DNA from: Comamonadaceae bacterium
GTDB taxonomy: Bacteria > Pseudomonadota > Gammaproteobacteria > Burkholderiales > Burkholderiaceae_C
Reading direction: 5' to 3'
Assembly (NCBI GenBank): GCA_947476285.1
Contig: CANJPU010000051.1
Span: forward strand, 1 to 40,659
Length of the DNA stretch: 40,659 bases
In this document: one piece after another, positions 17,149-25,090 of the stretch
Position numbering within the stretch: the first letter of the stretch is position 1
How the letters are laid out: each line of letters begins with the position of its first letter
The notes under the pieces: generated by a model
Database searches by the model: none
Told to the model about the DNA's origin: nothing
Seen by the model: only the letters and a program-made list of their open reading frames with translations
Program-made: the position numbers and the translations under genes

Positions 17149-18483
17149 CTACAGCACCCGGCTGCGGGCCAGCGGCGGATTGCGCGCGAAGTAGCGCTCG
17201 ATGCCGCGCATCAAGGCGTCGGAGAGCTGCTCTTGGTAGGCATCGCTGCGCAGCCGCGCTTCTTCTTCGGGGTTGCTGATGAAGGCGGTTTCCACCAGTA
17301 CGCTGGGAATATCGGGTGCCTTGAGCACCGCGAAGCCGGCTTGCTCCACCCGTGGCTTGTGCAGGCGCCCCACATTGCCGATCTCGCCGAGCAGGGCGCC
17401 GCCGAGCTTCATGCTGTCGTTGATCTGGGCGGTGGTGCTCATGTCCAGCATCGCGTGGGCCAGATGGATGTCACGGGCCTTGACGTTGATGCCGCCTATC
17501 AAGTCGGCGCGGTTTTCCTTGTCGGCCATCCAGCGCGCGGCGGTACTGGAGGCCGCGCCCTGGCTGAGTGCGAACACACTGGCGCCGCGTGCCGTCGGGG
17601 TCAGGAATGCATCCGCATGAATGCTCACGAACAGGTCGGCCTGTACCCGCCTGGCTTTTTGCACCCGCTGGTGCAGCGGCACGAAGAAGTCCGCATCGCG
17701 CGTCAGATAGGCGCGCATCGGGTTGCCGTTGATGACCGATGCGTTGATGCGGTCACGCAGCCGGTGCGCGATCTGTAGCACCACGTCTTTCTCGCGGGTG
17801 CCTGCGGGACCGATAGCACCGGGGTCTTCGCCGCCGTGGCCAGGATCCAGTGCAACGATGATGAGCCGGTCGGTTCTGTTGGCGCTTGGTGGCGGAACAG
17901 ATGGAGCGGGGTTTGGGCTTGCCTGCGCGCTGGAGATCACCGCCGGCGGGGGCCGCTGCAGACGTTGTGAGATCAGGTCGCCCAAAGGATCGGGGGCTGG
18001 CGCGGCGGAGGCTGCGGGGCCCGAGGATGCCTTGAGCCGCTCGGCGATCAGTGCCTCCAGTGGGTCCACCGCCTTGACCGGATGAAAATCAAACACCAGC
18101 CGGTGCTGGTAGGCAGCCACCGGGCCGAGCGTGAACACCTGGGGCACGGCTTCTTGCTTCAGGTCCACCACCATGCGCACCACGCCCGGCGCATGTTGCG
18201 CTACACGGATGCCGGCAATGAAAGGGTCATCGGTGCGGACCTTGGCCACCAGCTCGCGCAAGGCATCATTGAGCTCCAGCCCTTCCAGATCGACTGCCAC
18301 CCGTGGCGGCAGGTTCATCACCACATGCCGGGCGAGCAGACGCGCGTCGGATTCGATGGTGACGCGGGAATACTCAGGCGCCGGCCAGACCCGAACCGCC
18401 ACGATGCCCGCACCGCGCGCAAGTTGCTGCGTGCCCAGCAACAGCACCACAGCGCCGCGTTGCAGAATGTCACGCCGCTTCAT
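17149..18483 (-). CDS. amiC: N-acetylmuramoyl-L-alanine amidase (AmiC-like) with AMIN domain
   Basis: A 444-residue cell-wall amidase that cleaves septal peptidoglycan during daughter-cell separation. The start is ATG 18483, giving MKRRDILQRGAVVLLLG, a likely twin-arginine signal as in E. coli AmiC. Residues about 30-135 form the AMIN domain, followed by a Pro/Ala-rich linker. The Amidase_3 domain starts at IIVALDPGHGGEDPGAIG, whose His binds zinc, and includes the Glu in GTREKDVV, SIHADAF, and the catalytic Glu in VETAFISNPEEE. A longer frame upstream would overlap tsaE and is rejected. It lies 37 bases downstream of tsaE on the same strand, the usual tsaE-ami order. Confidence 0.94.
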   Translation of the reverse strand: MKRRDILQRGAVVLLLGTQQLARGAGIVAVRVWPAPEYSRVTIESDARLLARHVVMNLPPRVAVDLEGLELNDALRELVAKVRTDDPFIAGIRVAQHAPGVVRMVVDLKQEAVPQVFTLGPVAAYQHRLVFDFHPVKAVDPLEALIAERLKASSGPAASAAPAPDPLGDLISQRLQRPPPAVISSAQASPNPAPSVPPPSANRTDRLIIVALDPGHGGEDPGAIGPAGTREKDVVLQIAHRLRDRINASVINGNPMRAYLTRDADFFVPLHQRVQKARRVQADLFVSIHADAFLTPTARGASVFALSQGAASSTAARWMADKENRADLIGGINVKARDIHLAHAMLDMSTTAQINDSMKLGGALLGEIGNVGRLHKPRVEQAGFAVLKAPDIPSVLVETAFISNPEEEARLRSDAYQEQLSDALMRGIERYFARNPPLARSRVL

Positions 18484-18520
18484 GTGCCACCTGCGTTTGG
18501 GTGGGGCGGGGTGTGCGCGC

Positions 18521-18961
18521 TCATGGCAGCAGCTCCTGCCCGATGGCGCTTTGCGCCTTGAGGGTGACCTGGCGCGTCTCATCGGGCTGTGCCTCGATGC
18601 GCACCACCAGATCGGCCGGTGGCAATTGCGATGCCGCTTTCTCCGGCCATTCGGCCAGCTTCAGGCCGGGCGCGGCAAAGATGTCGCGAAAGCCCGCGTC
18701 TTCCCATTCGTGTGGGTCGTTGAAGCGGTAGAAATCAAAATGCGAGATCGCCAGGCCGGGCAACTCGTAGGGTTCGACCACCGCGTAGGTGGGGCTTTTG
18801 ATCAGGCCGGTGACTCCCAATGCACGCAGCAGATGGCGCACCAGCGTGGTCTTGCCAGCGCCCAGATCACCGTGCAGCTCAATGAAGGCATTGGCCAGCG
18901 CAGGCTGCACGGCCAGGCGCGCAGCGAAGGCGCGCGTGTCGTCCTCGTTGCGCCAGACCAT
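18521..18961 (-). CDS. tsaE: tRNA threonylcarbamoyladenosine biosynthesis ATPase TsaE
   Basis: A 146-residue P-loop ATPase that acts with TsaB and TsaD in t6A37 formation in tRNA. Start at ATG 18961 (MVWRNEDDTRAFAARL); a GTG three codons earlier is also possible. Walker A is GDLGAGKTT, then SPTYAVVEPYEL, HFDFYR and LAEWPEKA, all diagnostic. It is transcribed together with amiC and divergently from queG, only 30 bases apart, so their promoters must overlap the opposing genes' 5' ends. Confidence 0.95.
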   Translation of the reverse strand: MVWRNEDDTRAFAARLAVQPALANAFIELHGDLGAGKTTLVRHLLRALGVTGLIKSPTYAVVEPYELPGLAISHFDFYRFNDPHEWEDAGFRDIFAAPGLKLAEWPEKAASQLPPADLVVRIEAQPDETRQVTLKAQSAIGQELLP

Positions 18962-18991
18962 GGCGCGCACGCTGGTTTCTACAATCGGCGG

Positions 18992-20083
18992 GTGACGTTC
19001 AACAGTGCTCAGATCAACGGTCCTCAATTGGTGGCTGACATACAGGCCTGGGCCCTTGAACTCGGATTTTCCCAAATAGGGGTGGCAGGTGTCGATCTTT
19101 CTTCGGCCGAAGAAGGTCTTCTGGCGTGGTTGTCCAACGGTTTTCATGGCGAAATGGCCTACATGCAAACCCATGGCCTCAAAAGAGCCCGGCCCGCACA
19201 GCTAATACCCGGCACGGTCAGCGTGATCACCGCGCGCATGGATTATCTGCCCCAGGCCACACAGCAGAGCTGGCAGGCGATTGAGTTCGAGCGCCTGCAC
19301 CGGCCAGCCGAAGGGGTGGTGTCCATCTATGCGCGAGGGCGCGACTATCACAAGGTCTTGCGCAGCCGGCTGCAAAAGCTGTGCGACCGCATCGCGCTGC
19401 AAGTGGGCGAATTCGGCCATCGGGTGTTCACTGACTCGGCCCCGGTGCTGGAGGCCGAGCTGGCCACAAGAAGCGGGCAGGGCTGGCGCGGCAAACACAC
19501 CCTGGTGCTCAACCGCGAGGCCGGCTCGATGTTCTTCCTGGGCGAAATCTACCTGGACATCGCGCTGCCCCAGAGCGCACCGGTGCCCCAGCACTGCGGC
19601 AACTGCACAGCTTGTATCGATGTGTGTCCGACCGGTGCCATCGTCTCGCCCTACCGGCTGGATGCGCGCCGCTGCATCTCGTATCTGACCATCGAGCACT
19701 CGGGCGCCATACCTGAGGAGCTGCGCCCGCTCATTGGCAACCGCATCTATGGCTGCGACGACTGCCAGCTCATCTGTCCCTGGAACAAGTTTGCCCGCCG
19801 CAGCGCCTTGCCCGATTTTGATGAACGCAAAGGCATGAGCGGCGCCCAGCTTGCGCAACTCATGGGCTGGAGCGCAGATGACTTCCTGCATTACACCCGG
19901 GGCAGTGCGATTGCCCGCATCGGCCATGAGCGCTGGCTTCGCAACGTGGCGGTCGCCATGGGCAACGCATTGCGCCAGGCTGATGATGCTGGCCTGCGCG
20001 CAGCCTTGCAGGCGCGGCTGGACCACCCAAGCGAACTGGTGCGCGAGCATGTGGCATGGGCGCTGGCAGCCACAGCAGGCTGA
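18992..20083 (+). CDS. queG: Epoxyqueuosine reductase QueG
   Basis: A 363-residue cobalamin-dependent iron-sulfur enzyme that reduces epoxyqueuosine to queuosine in tRNA. The start is taken as GTG 18992 (MTFNSAQINGPQLVADIQAW), since upstream sequence in this frame lies over tsaE. Two 4Fe-4S clusters are encoded: C202-x2-C205-x2-C208-x3-C212 and C255-x2-C258-x3-C262, the latter in YGCDDCQLICPWN, with another Cys at 228. Asp148 in VFTDSAP is the likely catalytic acid. A short HEAT-like tail is at the C-terminus. The queG-tsaE-ami-mutL-miaA neighbourhood is classic in proteobacteria; here queG is divergent from tsaE. Confidence 0.95.
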   Translation: MTFNSAQINGPQLVADIQAWALELGFSQIGVAGVDLSSAEEGLLAWLSNGFHGEMAYMQTHGLKRARPAQLIPGTVSVITARMDYLPQATQQSWQAIEFERLHRPAEGVVSIYARGRDYHKVLRSRLQKLCDRIALQVGEFGHRVFTDSAPVLEAELATRSGQGWRGKHTLVLNREAGSMFFLGEIYLDIALPQSAPVPQHCGNCTACIDVCPTGAIVSPYRLDARRCISYLTIEHSGAIPEELRPLIGNRIYGCDDCQLICPWNKFARRSALPDFDERKGMSGAQLAQLMGWSADDFLHYTRGSAIARIGHERWLRNVAVAMGNALRQADDAGLRAALQARLDHPSELVREHVAWALAATAG

Positions 20084-20177
20084 AGATTTTTGTGGTCTTT
20101 GGGTTGAAGCGCCCGGCGCTGTCCCGATCTGCGTTTAGTATTCAAATGCCGCCGGACTTTTTATGGAGTATTTTTCA

Positions 20178-21149
20178 ATGACTCGCGCTCGATTGGTTTC
20201 CTATCTTGCTTGTGCCCTTGCCTTTGCCGCAGGGCCCGTGTTGGCGCAGGGCTATCCCAACAAGCCCATCAAGCTGCAGGTGCCTTTTGCTCCGGGCGGC
20301 ACCACCGACATCATTGCCCGTGTCATCGCCGAGCCACTGAGCCGCGTGCTGGGCCAGCCAGTGGTCGTCGAGAACAAATCCGGTGGCGGCGGCGTGGTGG
20401 GCGCAACGGAAACCGCACGGTCCGTGCCCGATGGCTACTCACTGGGCATGGCCACGGTCTCAACCAGCGCGGCGAACCCAGCCATCAACCCCAAGACGCC
20501 TTACAACCCGCTCACCGACTTCACCCCCATCATCAACATCGCGGCCACACCCAATGTGATCGCGGTGCATCCGAGTTTTCCGGCCAAGGACTACAAGGGC
20601 TTCGTGGCCGAACTCAAGCGCGCGCCGGGCCGCTATTCGTACTCATCCTCGGGCACCGGCGGCATCGGTCACCTGCAGATGGAGTTGTACAAGAATTTGT
20701 CGCAGACTTTCATCACGCACATTCCCTACCGCGGCGCCGGCCCAGCGCTCAATGACACGGTGGCCGGCCAGGTGCCCATGATTTTCGACAACATGCCATC
20801 GGCGCTTCCCTTCATCAGGGAGGGCCGGCTGGTGCCCATCGTCGTGGCTGCGCCGCAGCGCCTGGCAGTGCTGCCCAATGTGCCCACCTTCAAGGAAATC
20901 GGCCTTGAGCCAGTCAATCGCATGGCCTACTACGGCATCCAGGGGCCCAAGGGCATGCCCAAGGAAATCGTCGACAAAATCCATGCGGCCGTCATGAAGG
21001 CACTGCAGGAGCCCGCAGTGCGCAAGCGCATCGAAGACACCGGCTCCCTCGTCATCGGCAACACCCCGCAGCAGTTCGCTGATCAGATCAAGGCCGAATT
21101 CGAGGTTTACAAGAAGGTGGTCGACTCGGCCAAGCTCAGGCTCGACTGA
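20178..21149 (+). CDS. Bug/TctC-type tripartite tricarboxylate receptor
   Basis: A 323-residue periplasmic binding protein. ATG 20178 is preferred over ATG 20163 because GGAG at 20165-20168 sits 9 bases before it and the product then starts with a clean signal peptide ([24 protein letters not shown]). The mature part has the Bug family marks [45 protein letters not shown] and VPTFKEIGL. Family members bind carboxylates or amides through the PYxxGG loop and usually deliver them to TctA/TctB membrane proteins. No tctA or tctB is present anywhere in the window, so this is an orphan receptor. It lies 94 bases after queG and 67 before xerD. Ligand unknown. Confidence 0.92.
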   Translation: MTRARLVSYLACALAFAAGPVLAQGYPNKPIKLQVPFAPGGTTDIIARVIAEPLSRVLGQPVVVENKSGGGGVVGATETARSVPDGYSLGMATVSTSAANPAINPKTPYNPLTDFTPIINIAATPNVIAVHPSFPAKDYKGFVAELKRAPGRYSYSSSGTGGIGHLQMELYKNLSQTFITHIPYRGAGPALNDTVAGQVPMIFDNMPSALPFIREGRLVPIVVAAPQRLAVLPNVPTFKEIGLEPVNRMAYYGIQGPKGMPKEIVDKIHAAVMKALQEPAVRKRIEDTGSLVIGNTPQQFADQIKAEFEVYKKVVDSAKLRLD

Positions 21150-21216
21150 GCGCTGAGCGATGGGCGTCGGGCGCAGCGCATCTGTGCGGCGCTGGTGATT
21201 TTGTAATCGTCAAGCC

Positions 21217-22101
21217 ATGAGCGACGCATCTATCGATACCTTCATTGACGCCCTGTGGCTGGAAGAGGGGCTGTCGCGCAACACGCTGGCGGCATATCGG
21301 CGCGACTTGAGCCTCTACGCGCAGTGGCTGAAGGAGCAGGGGCGCACGCTGCCAGCAAGCGCCGAGGCAGACATCAACGCGTATTTCACAACTCGCCACG
21401 CGCAGACCAAGGCCACCACCGCAAACCGCAGACTCACCGTGTTCAAGCGCTACTTTCGCTGGGCACTGCGCGAGCGCCTGATACAGGCCGATCCCACCTT
21501 GCGGCTGCAGTCGGCGCGCCAGGCGCTGCGGGTGCCCAAGACACTCAGCGAAGCACAGGTCGAATCACTGCTTGAAGCACCCGATGTGGACACGCCCCTG
21601 GGCCTGCGCGACCGCACCATGCTGGAGCTGATCTATGCCAGCGGCCTGCGCGTGAGCGAGCTGGTCTCGCTAAAGACTTTCAACCTCGGCATGGGCGAGG
21701 GCGTGCTGCGGGTGCTGGGCAAGGGCAGCAAGGAAAGACTGGTGCCTTTTGGCGAGGTCGCGCGCGACTGGATCACCCGCTATCTGGCGCAGGCTCGCCC
21801 GGCCATCCTGGCTGGCCAACAAACCGAAGACCTGTTCGTCACCGCCAGAGGCCACGGCATGAGCCGCGTGATGTTCTGGATGATCGTAAAGAAGCACGCC
21901 GCCACAGCCGGCATCACCGCGCCGCTGTCACCCCACACGCTGCGCCATGCCTTCGCCACGCACCTGCTCAATCACGGCGCCGATCTGCGCGCGGTGCAAA
22001 TGCTGCTCGGCCATGCGGACATCTCCACCACCACCATCTACACACACGTGGCGCGGGAGCGGCTCTCGAAGCTGCATGCGCTGCATCATCCGCGGGGGTA
22101 G
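21217..22101 (+). CDS. xerD: Tyrosine recombinase XerD
   Basis: A 294-residue site-specific recombinase that resolves chromosome dimers at dif with XerC and FtsK. The SAM-like N-terminal domain covers residues 1-95. The catalytic residues are all present: Arg145 (ASGLRVSEL), Lys172 (GKGSKERLVP), His240 and Arg243 (SPHTLRHAFATHLL), His266 (LGHADIS) and nucleophile Tyr275 (TIYTHV). Length and motif wording fit chromosomal XerD and not an integrative-element integrase; the gene is not beside a tRNA or attachment site. It is followed by a gene-poor stretch with a dispersed repeat. Confidence 0.92.
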   Translation: MSDASIDTFIDALWLEEGLSRNTLAAYRRDLSLYAQWLKEQGRTLPASAEADINAYFTTRHAQTKATTANRRLTVFKRYFRWALRERLIQADPTLRLQSARQALRVPKTLSEAQVESLLEAPDVDTPLGLRDRTMLELIYASGLRVSELVSLKTFNLGMGEGVLRVLGKGSKERLVPFGEVARDWITRYLAQARPAILAGQQTEDLFVTARGHGMSRVMFWMIVKKHAATAGITAPLSPHTLRHAFATHLLNHGADLRAVQMLLGHADISTTTIYTHVARERLSKLHALHHPRG

Positions 22102-22229
22102 CTTGGCACGGGGCCTGCTGCATTTCCCGTCGACAACCAGAAGGACTTTTTGAGAGTTTCCAAACTTATGACACTTACATTCCCGGTTCGCCCTGATGTT
22201 GCATTGCCGGGGCGGCAACAGGGCTTCGA

Positions 22230-22267
22230 CCCTTCGACAGGCTCAGGACAGGCCAAGCTCAGGACGG
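22230..22267. repeat. Dispersed Comamonadaceae-type repeat unit, copy 1
   Basis: A CCCTTCGACAGGCTCAGG start is followed by ACAGGCCAAGCTCAGGACGGG. The 20-mer CTCAGGACAGGCCAAGCTCA at 22242-22261 recurs exactly at 39695-39714. I recall this kind of short intergenic repeat from Comamonadaceae genomes; copy number cannot be checked here. Confidence 0.7.
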
Positions 22268-22307
22268 GAAACTAAAGGGGGCGCGTTATTCGCTGCCCGG
22301 GTGAGTT

Positions 22308-22361
22308 TTTGGACAGTTGTGGTCGCAATCGCGGCCAATGATTCCAAATGCACTGTCCAAA
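22308..22361. repeat. 10-base inverted repeat pair
   Basis: TTTGGACAGT at 22308-22317 and ACTGTCCAAA at 22352-22361 are exact reverse complements separated by 34 bases. Could be an operator pair, a hairpin, or the remains of a small element; no gene nearby explains it. Confidence 0.45.
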
Positions 22362-22443
22362 TCAGAGCTGAGAGTTCGATAAGGGATTGATATTGAAAGA
22401 CTTTCTTTTGGACGCACCCATGACGATGGGCTAAATAGATGCC

Positions 22444-22554
22444 ATGACAACATCCCAGATTCGTGGCAGTGCGGCCGAGTTTGCCAGGCAGATCGCTTTG
22501 GAGTCCGAGAACAACGCGCGCATCATCAAGGCGGCGGGCATCAAGGGCGAGTGA
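22444..22554 (+). pseudogene. C-terminal relic of a Bug receptor gene
   Basis: A 36-codon frame from ATG 22444 to TGA 22552. Its last 28 residues (AAEFARQIALES.. to ..IIKAAGIKGE) read like the C-terminal helix of Bug/TctC receptors, where FAxxIxxE.. and IxxAGIK are typical. A stop at 22432 closes the frame just upstream, and nothing upstream resembles the rest of a receptor. It is therefore a leftover of a deleted gene, possibly the former partner of the convergent operon that ends 3 bases away at 22558. Confidence 0.55.
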
Positions 22555-22557
22555 AGT

Positions 22558-23592
22558 TCAGGTGGCGAACAACCTGAACACGACCGTCTGGCGCTCCGTG
22601 ACCAGCGGCCTGCCGCCCGATTCGGTGTAGTGGTTCAGCGTTTCGACAAAGAGCATGTCGCCCTGGCGTTTGCCCACGCGCCGTCTCACACCGACCAGCG
22701 TGCTGTGGGCGCAGATTCGCTCGCCCAGTCGTGCCAGCGAATGAAGCTGAACCCGGTTGCCCGCGTTCATGCCGCCCGCCGCAGCCACACCCAAGAGTGA
22801 CGACAGATCACGGCCGACTTCATTGACGCCCTCACGCCCCTGTGCGGCCGGGTCTTCATTCAGTGGCAGCGAGCCAGGCAGCGCCTCCATGCCGTGCAGC
22901 GGAAACAGGGGCGGCGCCACGACTGTGCCCCAAGGGGAGGCGGCGCCTGCGGCTGCATCGAAGTGCAGCGCAGGCATGTCCATGACCGCGTCGGCAAACA
23001 GACGCAGCCTGCTCAGGTCAATCGGGTAGTGGGATTGACGTGCATCGATTCGCTCACCCAGGCGAGCCGAGAGTGGCTCGGGTGTCTGCGCGTCAGGTGC
23101 CAGCGTCTGCAGCGAAAGGGCCATGCCATCGGGCGCGTCGATGCCAATGGCGTGTGTCACGGGCGCGTCGCCCTCATCCAGCAACACCACCGCCGTGCCA
23201 CCGGTGGTCGCCTGGGCCTGGTCGGTGTTGCAAATATCGATCTGCACTGAAATAAATGTGCGCGGGCCCACCTTGTGCGTGCCGGTGATCTGGCCTCGCA
23301 CTTGCAGCTTCTCTCCTACGTAGTCCGGGCCAGTGAACTGATAGTCGACGCGCCAGGGCCAGCCGCCTGGAAATGCGGCCCACAGAAACTGCATGATGAG
23401 GTGTTGCTTCAAGGCGCCGTTGATCACGGGTGCAGGAAGCTTGGCGACCGCTTTGCAAAACTGCTGGTCAAAATGGATCTTGTCCCAGTTTTGCTGAGCG
23501 GCCAACCAGCGCAGGATGTGGGTGCTGCTCCAGCGCGGTTTGTCCAGCACCGGCAGCGCGGCGCCGGGCGAGGGCGCTGTCTGGATGGCCAT
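22558..23592 (-). CDS. Double-hotdog MaoC-like acyl-CoA hydratase/dehydratase
   Basis: A 344-residue protein from ATG 23592 (MAIQTAPSPGAALPVLD). Two hotdog-type halves can be seen. The first, about 20-135, contains WAAQQNWDKIHFD-like and HLIMQFLWAAFPGGWPWRVDYQF blocks and ends near LQVRGQITG. The second, about 185-340, contains VVAPPLFPLHGM, NEVGRDLSSLLG and HYTESGGRPLVTERQTVVFR, typical of FAS1-like/MaoC N-terminal domains. Such tandem proteins hydrate enoyl-CoA esters (mesaconyl-, itaconyl- or related). The usual order of the two halves appears swapped here. It is the last gene of the operon, 13 bases after the biotinyl carrier gene. Exact substrate unknown. Confidence 0.75.
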   Translation of the reverse strand: MAIQTAPSPGAALPVLDKPRWSSTHILRWLAAQQNWDKIHFDQQFCKAVAKLPAPVINGALKQHLIMQFLWAAFPGGWPWRVDYQFTGPDYVGEKLQVRGQITGTHKVGPRTFISVQIDICNTDQAQATTGGTAVVLLDEGDAPVTHAIGIDAPDGMALSLQTLAPDAQTPEPLSARLGERIDARQSHYPIDLSRLRLFADAVMDMPALHFDAAAGAASPWGTVVAPPLFPLHGMEALPGSLPLNEDPAAQGREGVNEVGRDLSSLLGVAAAGGMNAGNRVQLHSLARLGERICAHSTLVGVRRRVGKRQGDMLFVETLNHYTESGGRPLVTERQTVVFRLFAT

Positions 23593-23605
23593 ACGCTGCG
23601 AAGGC

Positions 23606-23827
23606 TTAGGTTTGCACGATGGCCACAACCTGGCCGTCTTCCACTGCGTCGCCCTCGGCGACAAGCACTTCAATGACAAGACCGTCTTCTTCGCTGCAGA
23701 CGGGAATCTCCATCTTCATTGACTCGACGATCATGACTGGCTCAAAGGCCTGGGCCTGGCCACCCGCTGGCACTTCGATTTTCCAGACCTTGCCTGTGAC
23801 TTCGGATTTGACTTCAACGCGTGCCAT
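23606..23827 (-). CDS. Biotinyl-domain carrier protein
   Basis: A 73-residue stand-alone biotin carboxyl carrier. ESMKMEI places the biotinylated lysine at Lys38, flanked by the usual beta-hairpin halves (VEVKSEVTGKVWKIEV and GLVIEVLVAEGDAVEDGQVV). A lipoyl domain would have DKA around the lysine, so biotin is the better call. It lies 12 bases after the CoA-transferase gene and one gene away from a carboxyltransferase subunit, its likely partner. No biotin carboxylase subunit is encoded in the window. Confidence 0.93.
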   Translation of the reverse strand: MARVEVKSEVTGKVWKIEVPAGGQAQAFEPVMIVESMKMEIPVCSEEDGLVIEVLVAEGDAVEDGQVVAIVQT

Positions 23828-23839
23828 TTGGTTTCTTTC

Positions 23840-25090
23840 TCAGCTTGTCGGGGTCATCTGTGATGTGGGGGCGCACCATACCGCGCCGGCGGCGGCCAGC
23901 CGATCGACTTGCGTGTCGTCAAGGCCAAGGTCTTGGGTGAGCACATCGCGTGTGTCCTGGCCGATGCCAGAGCCCGCCTTGACCACCAGGCCGGGCGTGC
24001 GCGACATCTTGGGCACCACACCGGTCATGGTCACGGCGCCCAGGCTGGGATGGGGAATGCGCATGAGCATCTCGCGGGCGCGGTAGTGCTGGTCTTCAAA
24101 AATATCGGCGATGGTGTTGACGCGCGAGACGGGCACCTCGGCCTCTATCAACAACTGCTGCACCTCCTCAGCGGTGTGGCGCAGCGTCCATTCGGTGACC
24201 AGACCATCGACTTCCTCCACCCGCTGGCCGCGTGCTGTCTGGGTGGCGTAACGCGGGTCGGTGCCCCACTCGGTGTGCCCCATCAGCTTGGCCAGACGCC
24301 GAAAGATGGCATCGTTGTTGGCGCCTATCAGCACCCAGCTGCCGTCGCTGGTGGGGTACAGGCTGTTGGGCGCGGTGTTCATCAGGCGCGGGCCTTGGCG
24401 TGTGGGAATCGTGCCGGTGCGCTCATACGAGGTGACCACTTCTTCCATTTGCGAGAAGGCGGTTTCGTACAAGGCCACGTCAATCATCTGGCCCTTGCCG
24501 CTGTGGCCGCGCTCATACAAGGCCATCATGGCGCCAAAGGCCGCGTAGACCGCGGTGAGGTAGTCGGTGGTGGGCAGGGCGCAGCGGGCGGGCGGGCGGT
24601 CAGGGTCGCCGGTGAGGTGGCGCACGCCGGCCACCGCTTCGCAGATGGCGCCGTAGCCTGGCAGGTCGCGGTAGGGGCCGGTCTGGCCATAGCCGCTGAT
24701 GCGCACGGTGACCAGGCGCGGGTTGCGCGCGCGCAGCAGCTCTTCGCCCAGCCCCAGGCGGTCGAGCACGCCCGGTCGGAAGTTCTCCACCAGCACATCG
24801 GCCTTGTCCAGCAAGGCCAGTGCGATGTCGCGGCCCTCGGGGTGCTTGAGGTCCAGCACAATGGACTGCTTGTTGCGGTACATCGAAGCGCCGTAGAGCG
24901 ACACGCCATCGACTTGCGCGCCGAAGTTGCGGCCGGGGTCGCCTTCGCGCGCTTCGATCTTGACCACCTGTGCGCCAAAGTCGGCGAACAGGCGTGCGCA
25001 CACCGGGCCCGCGATGGTGGAACACAGCTCGACGACGCGCAGGCCGACCAGAGGCCCTGTCCTGGGGTTTGACTCCTGGGGCATGGGCAT
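23840..25090 (-). CDS. Class III (CaiB/BaiF) CoA-transferase
   Basis: A 416-residue family III CoA-transferase. N-terminal LVGLRVVELCSTIAGPVCARLFADFGAQVVKIE is the classic CoA-binding start, VENFRPGVLDRLGL follows, and Asp176 in TTDYLTAVYA is the expected catalytic aspartate that forms the aspartyl-CoA thioester. It moves CoA from a donor thioester to a free carboxylic acid. In this operon it would activate the acid captured by the Bug receptor. Its start overlaps the carboxyltransferase stop (TGATG), and the biotinyl carrier follows after 12 bases. Substrate unknown. Confidence 0.92.
   Translation of the reverse strand: MPMPQESNPRTGPLVGLRVVELCSTIAGPVCARLFADFGAQVVKIEAREGDPGRNFGAQVDGVSLYGASMYRNKQSIVLDLKHPEGRDIALALLDKADVLVENFRPGVLDRLGLGEELLRARNPRLVTVRISGYGQTGPYRDLPGYGAICEAVAGVRHLTGDPDRPPARCALPTTDYLTAVYAAFGAMMALYERGHSGKGQMIDVALYETAFSQMEEVVTSYERTGTIPTRQGPRLMNTAPNSLYPTSDGSWVLIGANNDAIFRRLAKLMGHTEWGTDPRYATQTARGQRVEEVDGLVTEWTLRHTAEEVQQLLIEAEVPVSRVNTIADIFEDQHYRAREMLMRIPHPSLGAVTMTGVVPKMSRTPGLVVKAGSGIGQDTRDVLTQDLGLDDTQVDRLAAAGAVWCAPTSQMTPTS

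Larger units (their letters stand above)
22102..22443. other. Gene-poor stretch after xerD
   Basis: No coding region is convincing here. It contains a dispersed repeat unit (22230-22267), a small hairpin TTGCC-GGGGC-GGCAA near 22203-22217, and a pair of 10-base inverted repeats (22308-22317, 22352-22361). It becomes less GC-rich toward 22440, and ends at a Bug receptor relic. It looks like a scar of past rearrangement. Confidence 0.5.

Noticed and set aside
18131..18991. 5' extension of the queG frame (would give 650 residues)
   Set aside because: The first ~287 codons lie over amiC and tsaE on the other strand and have no family content; QueG proteins are 350-380 residues.
21217..22101. xerD as an integrase of a genomic island
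   Set aside because: The protein matches chromosomal XerD in length and all catalytic blocks, and no tRNA or direct-repeat attachment site is next to it.
22204..22262. Short repeated bases that might suggest a CRISPR array
   Set aside because: Only single or paired copies of a dispersed repeat are present, with no regular spacing, spacers or cas genes in the window.
23909..25072. 387-codon plus-strand frame across the CoA-transferase
   Set aside because: Shadow of the minus-strand gene, which carries the catalytic Asp and the family's N-terminal block.
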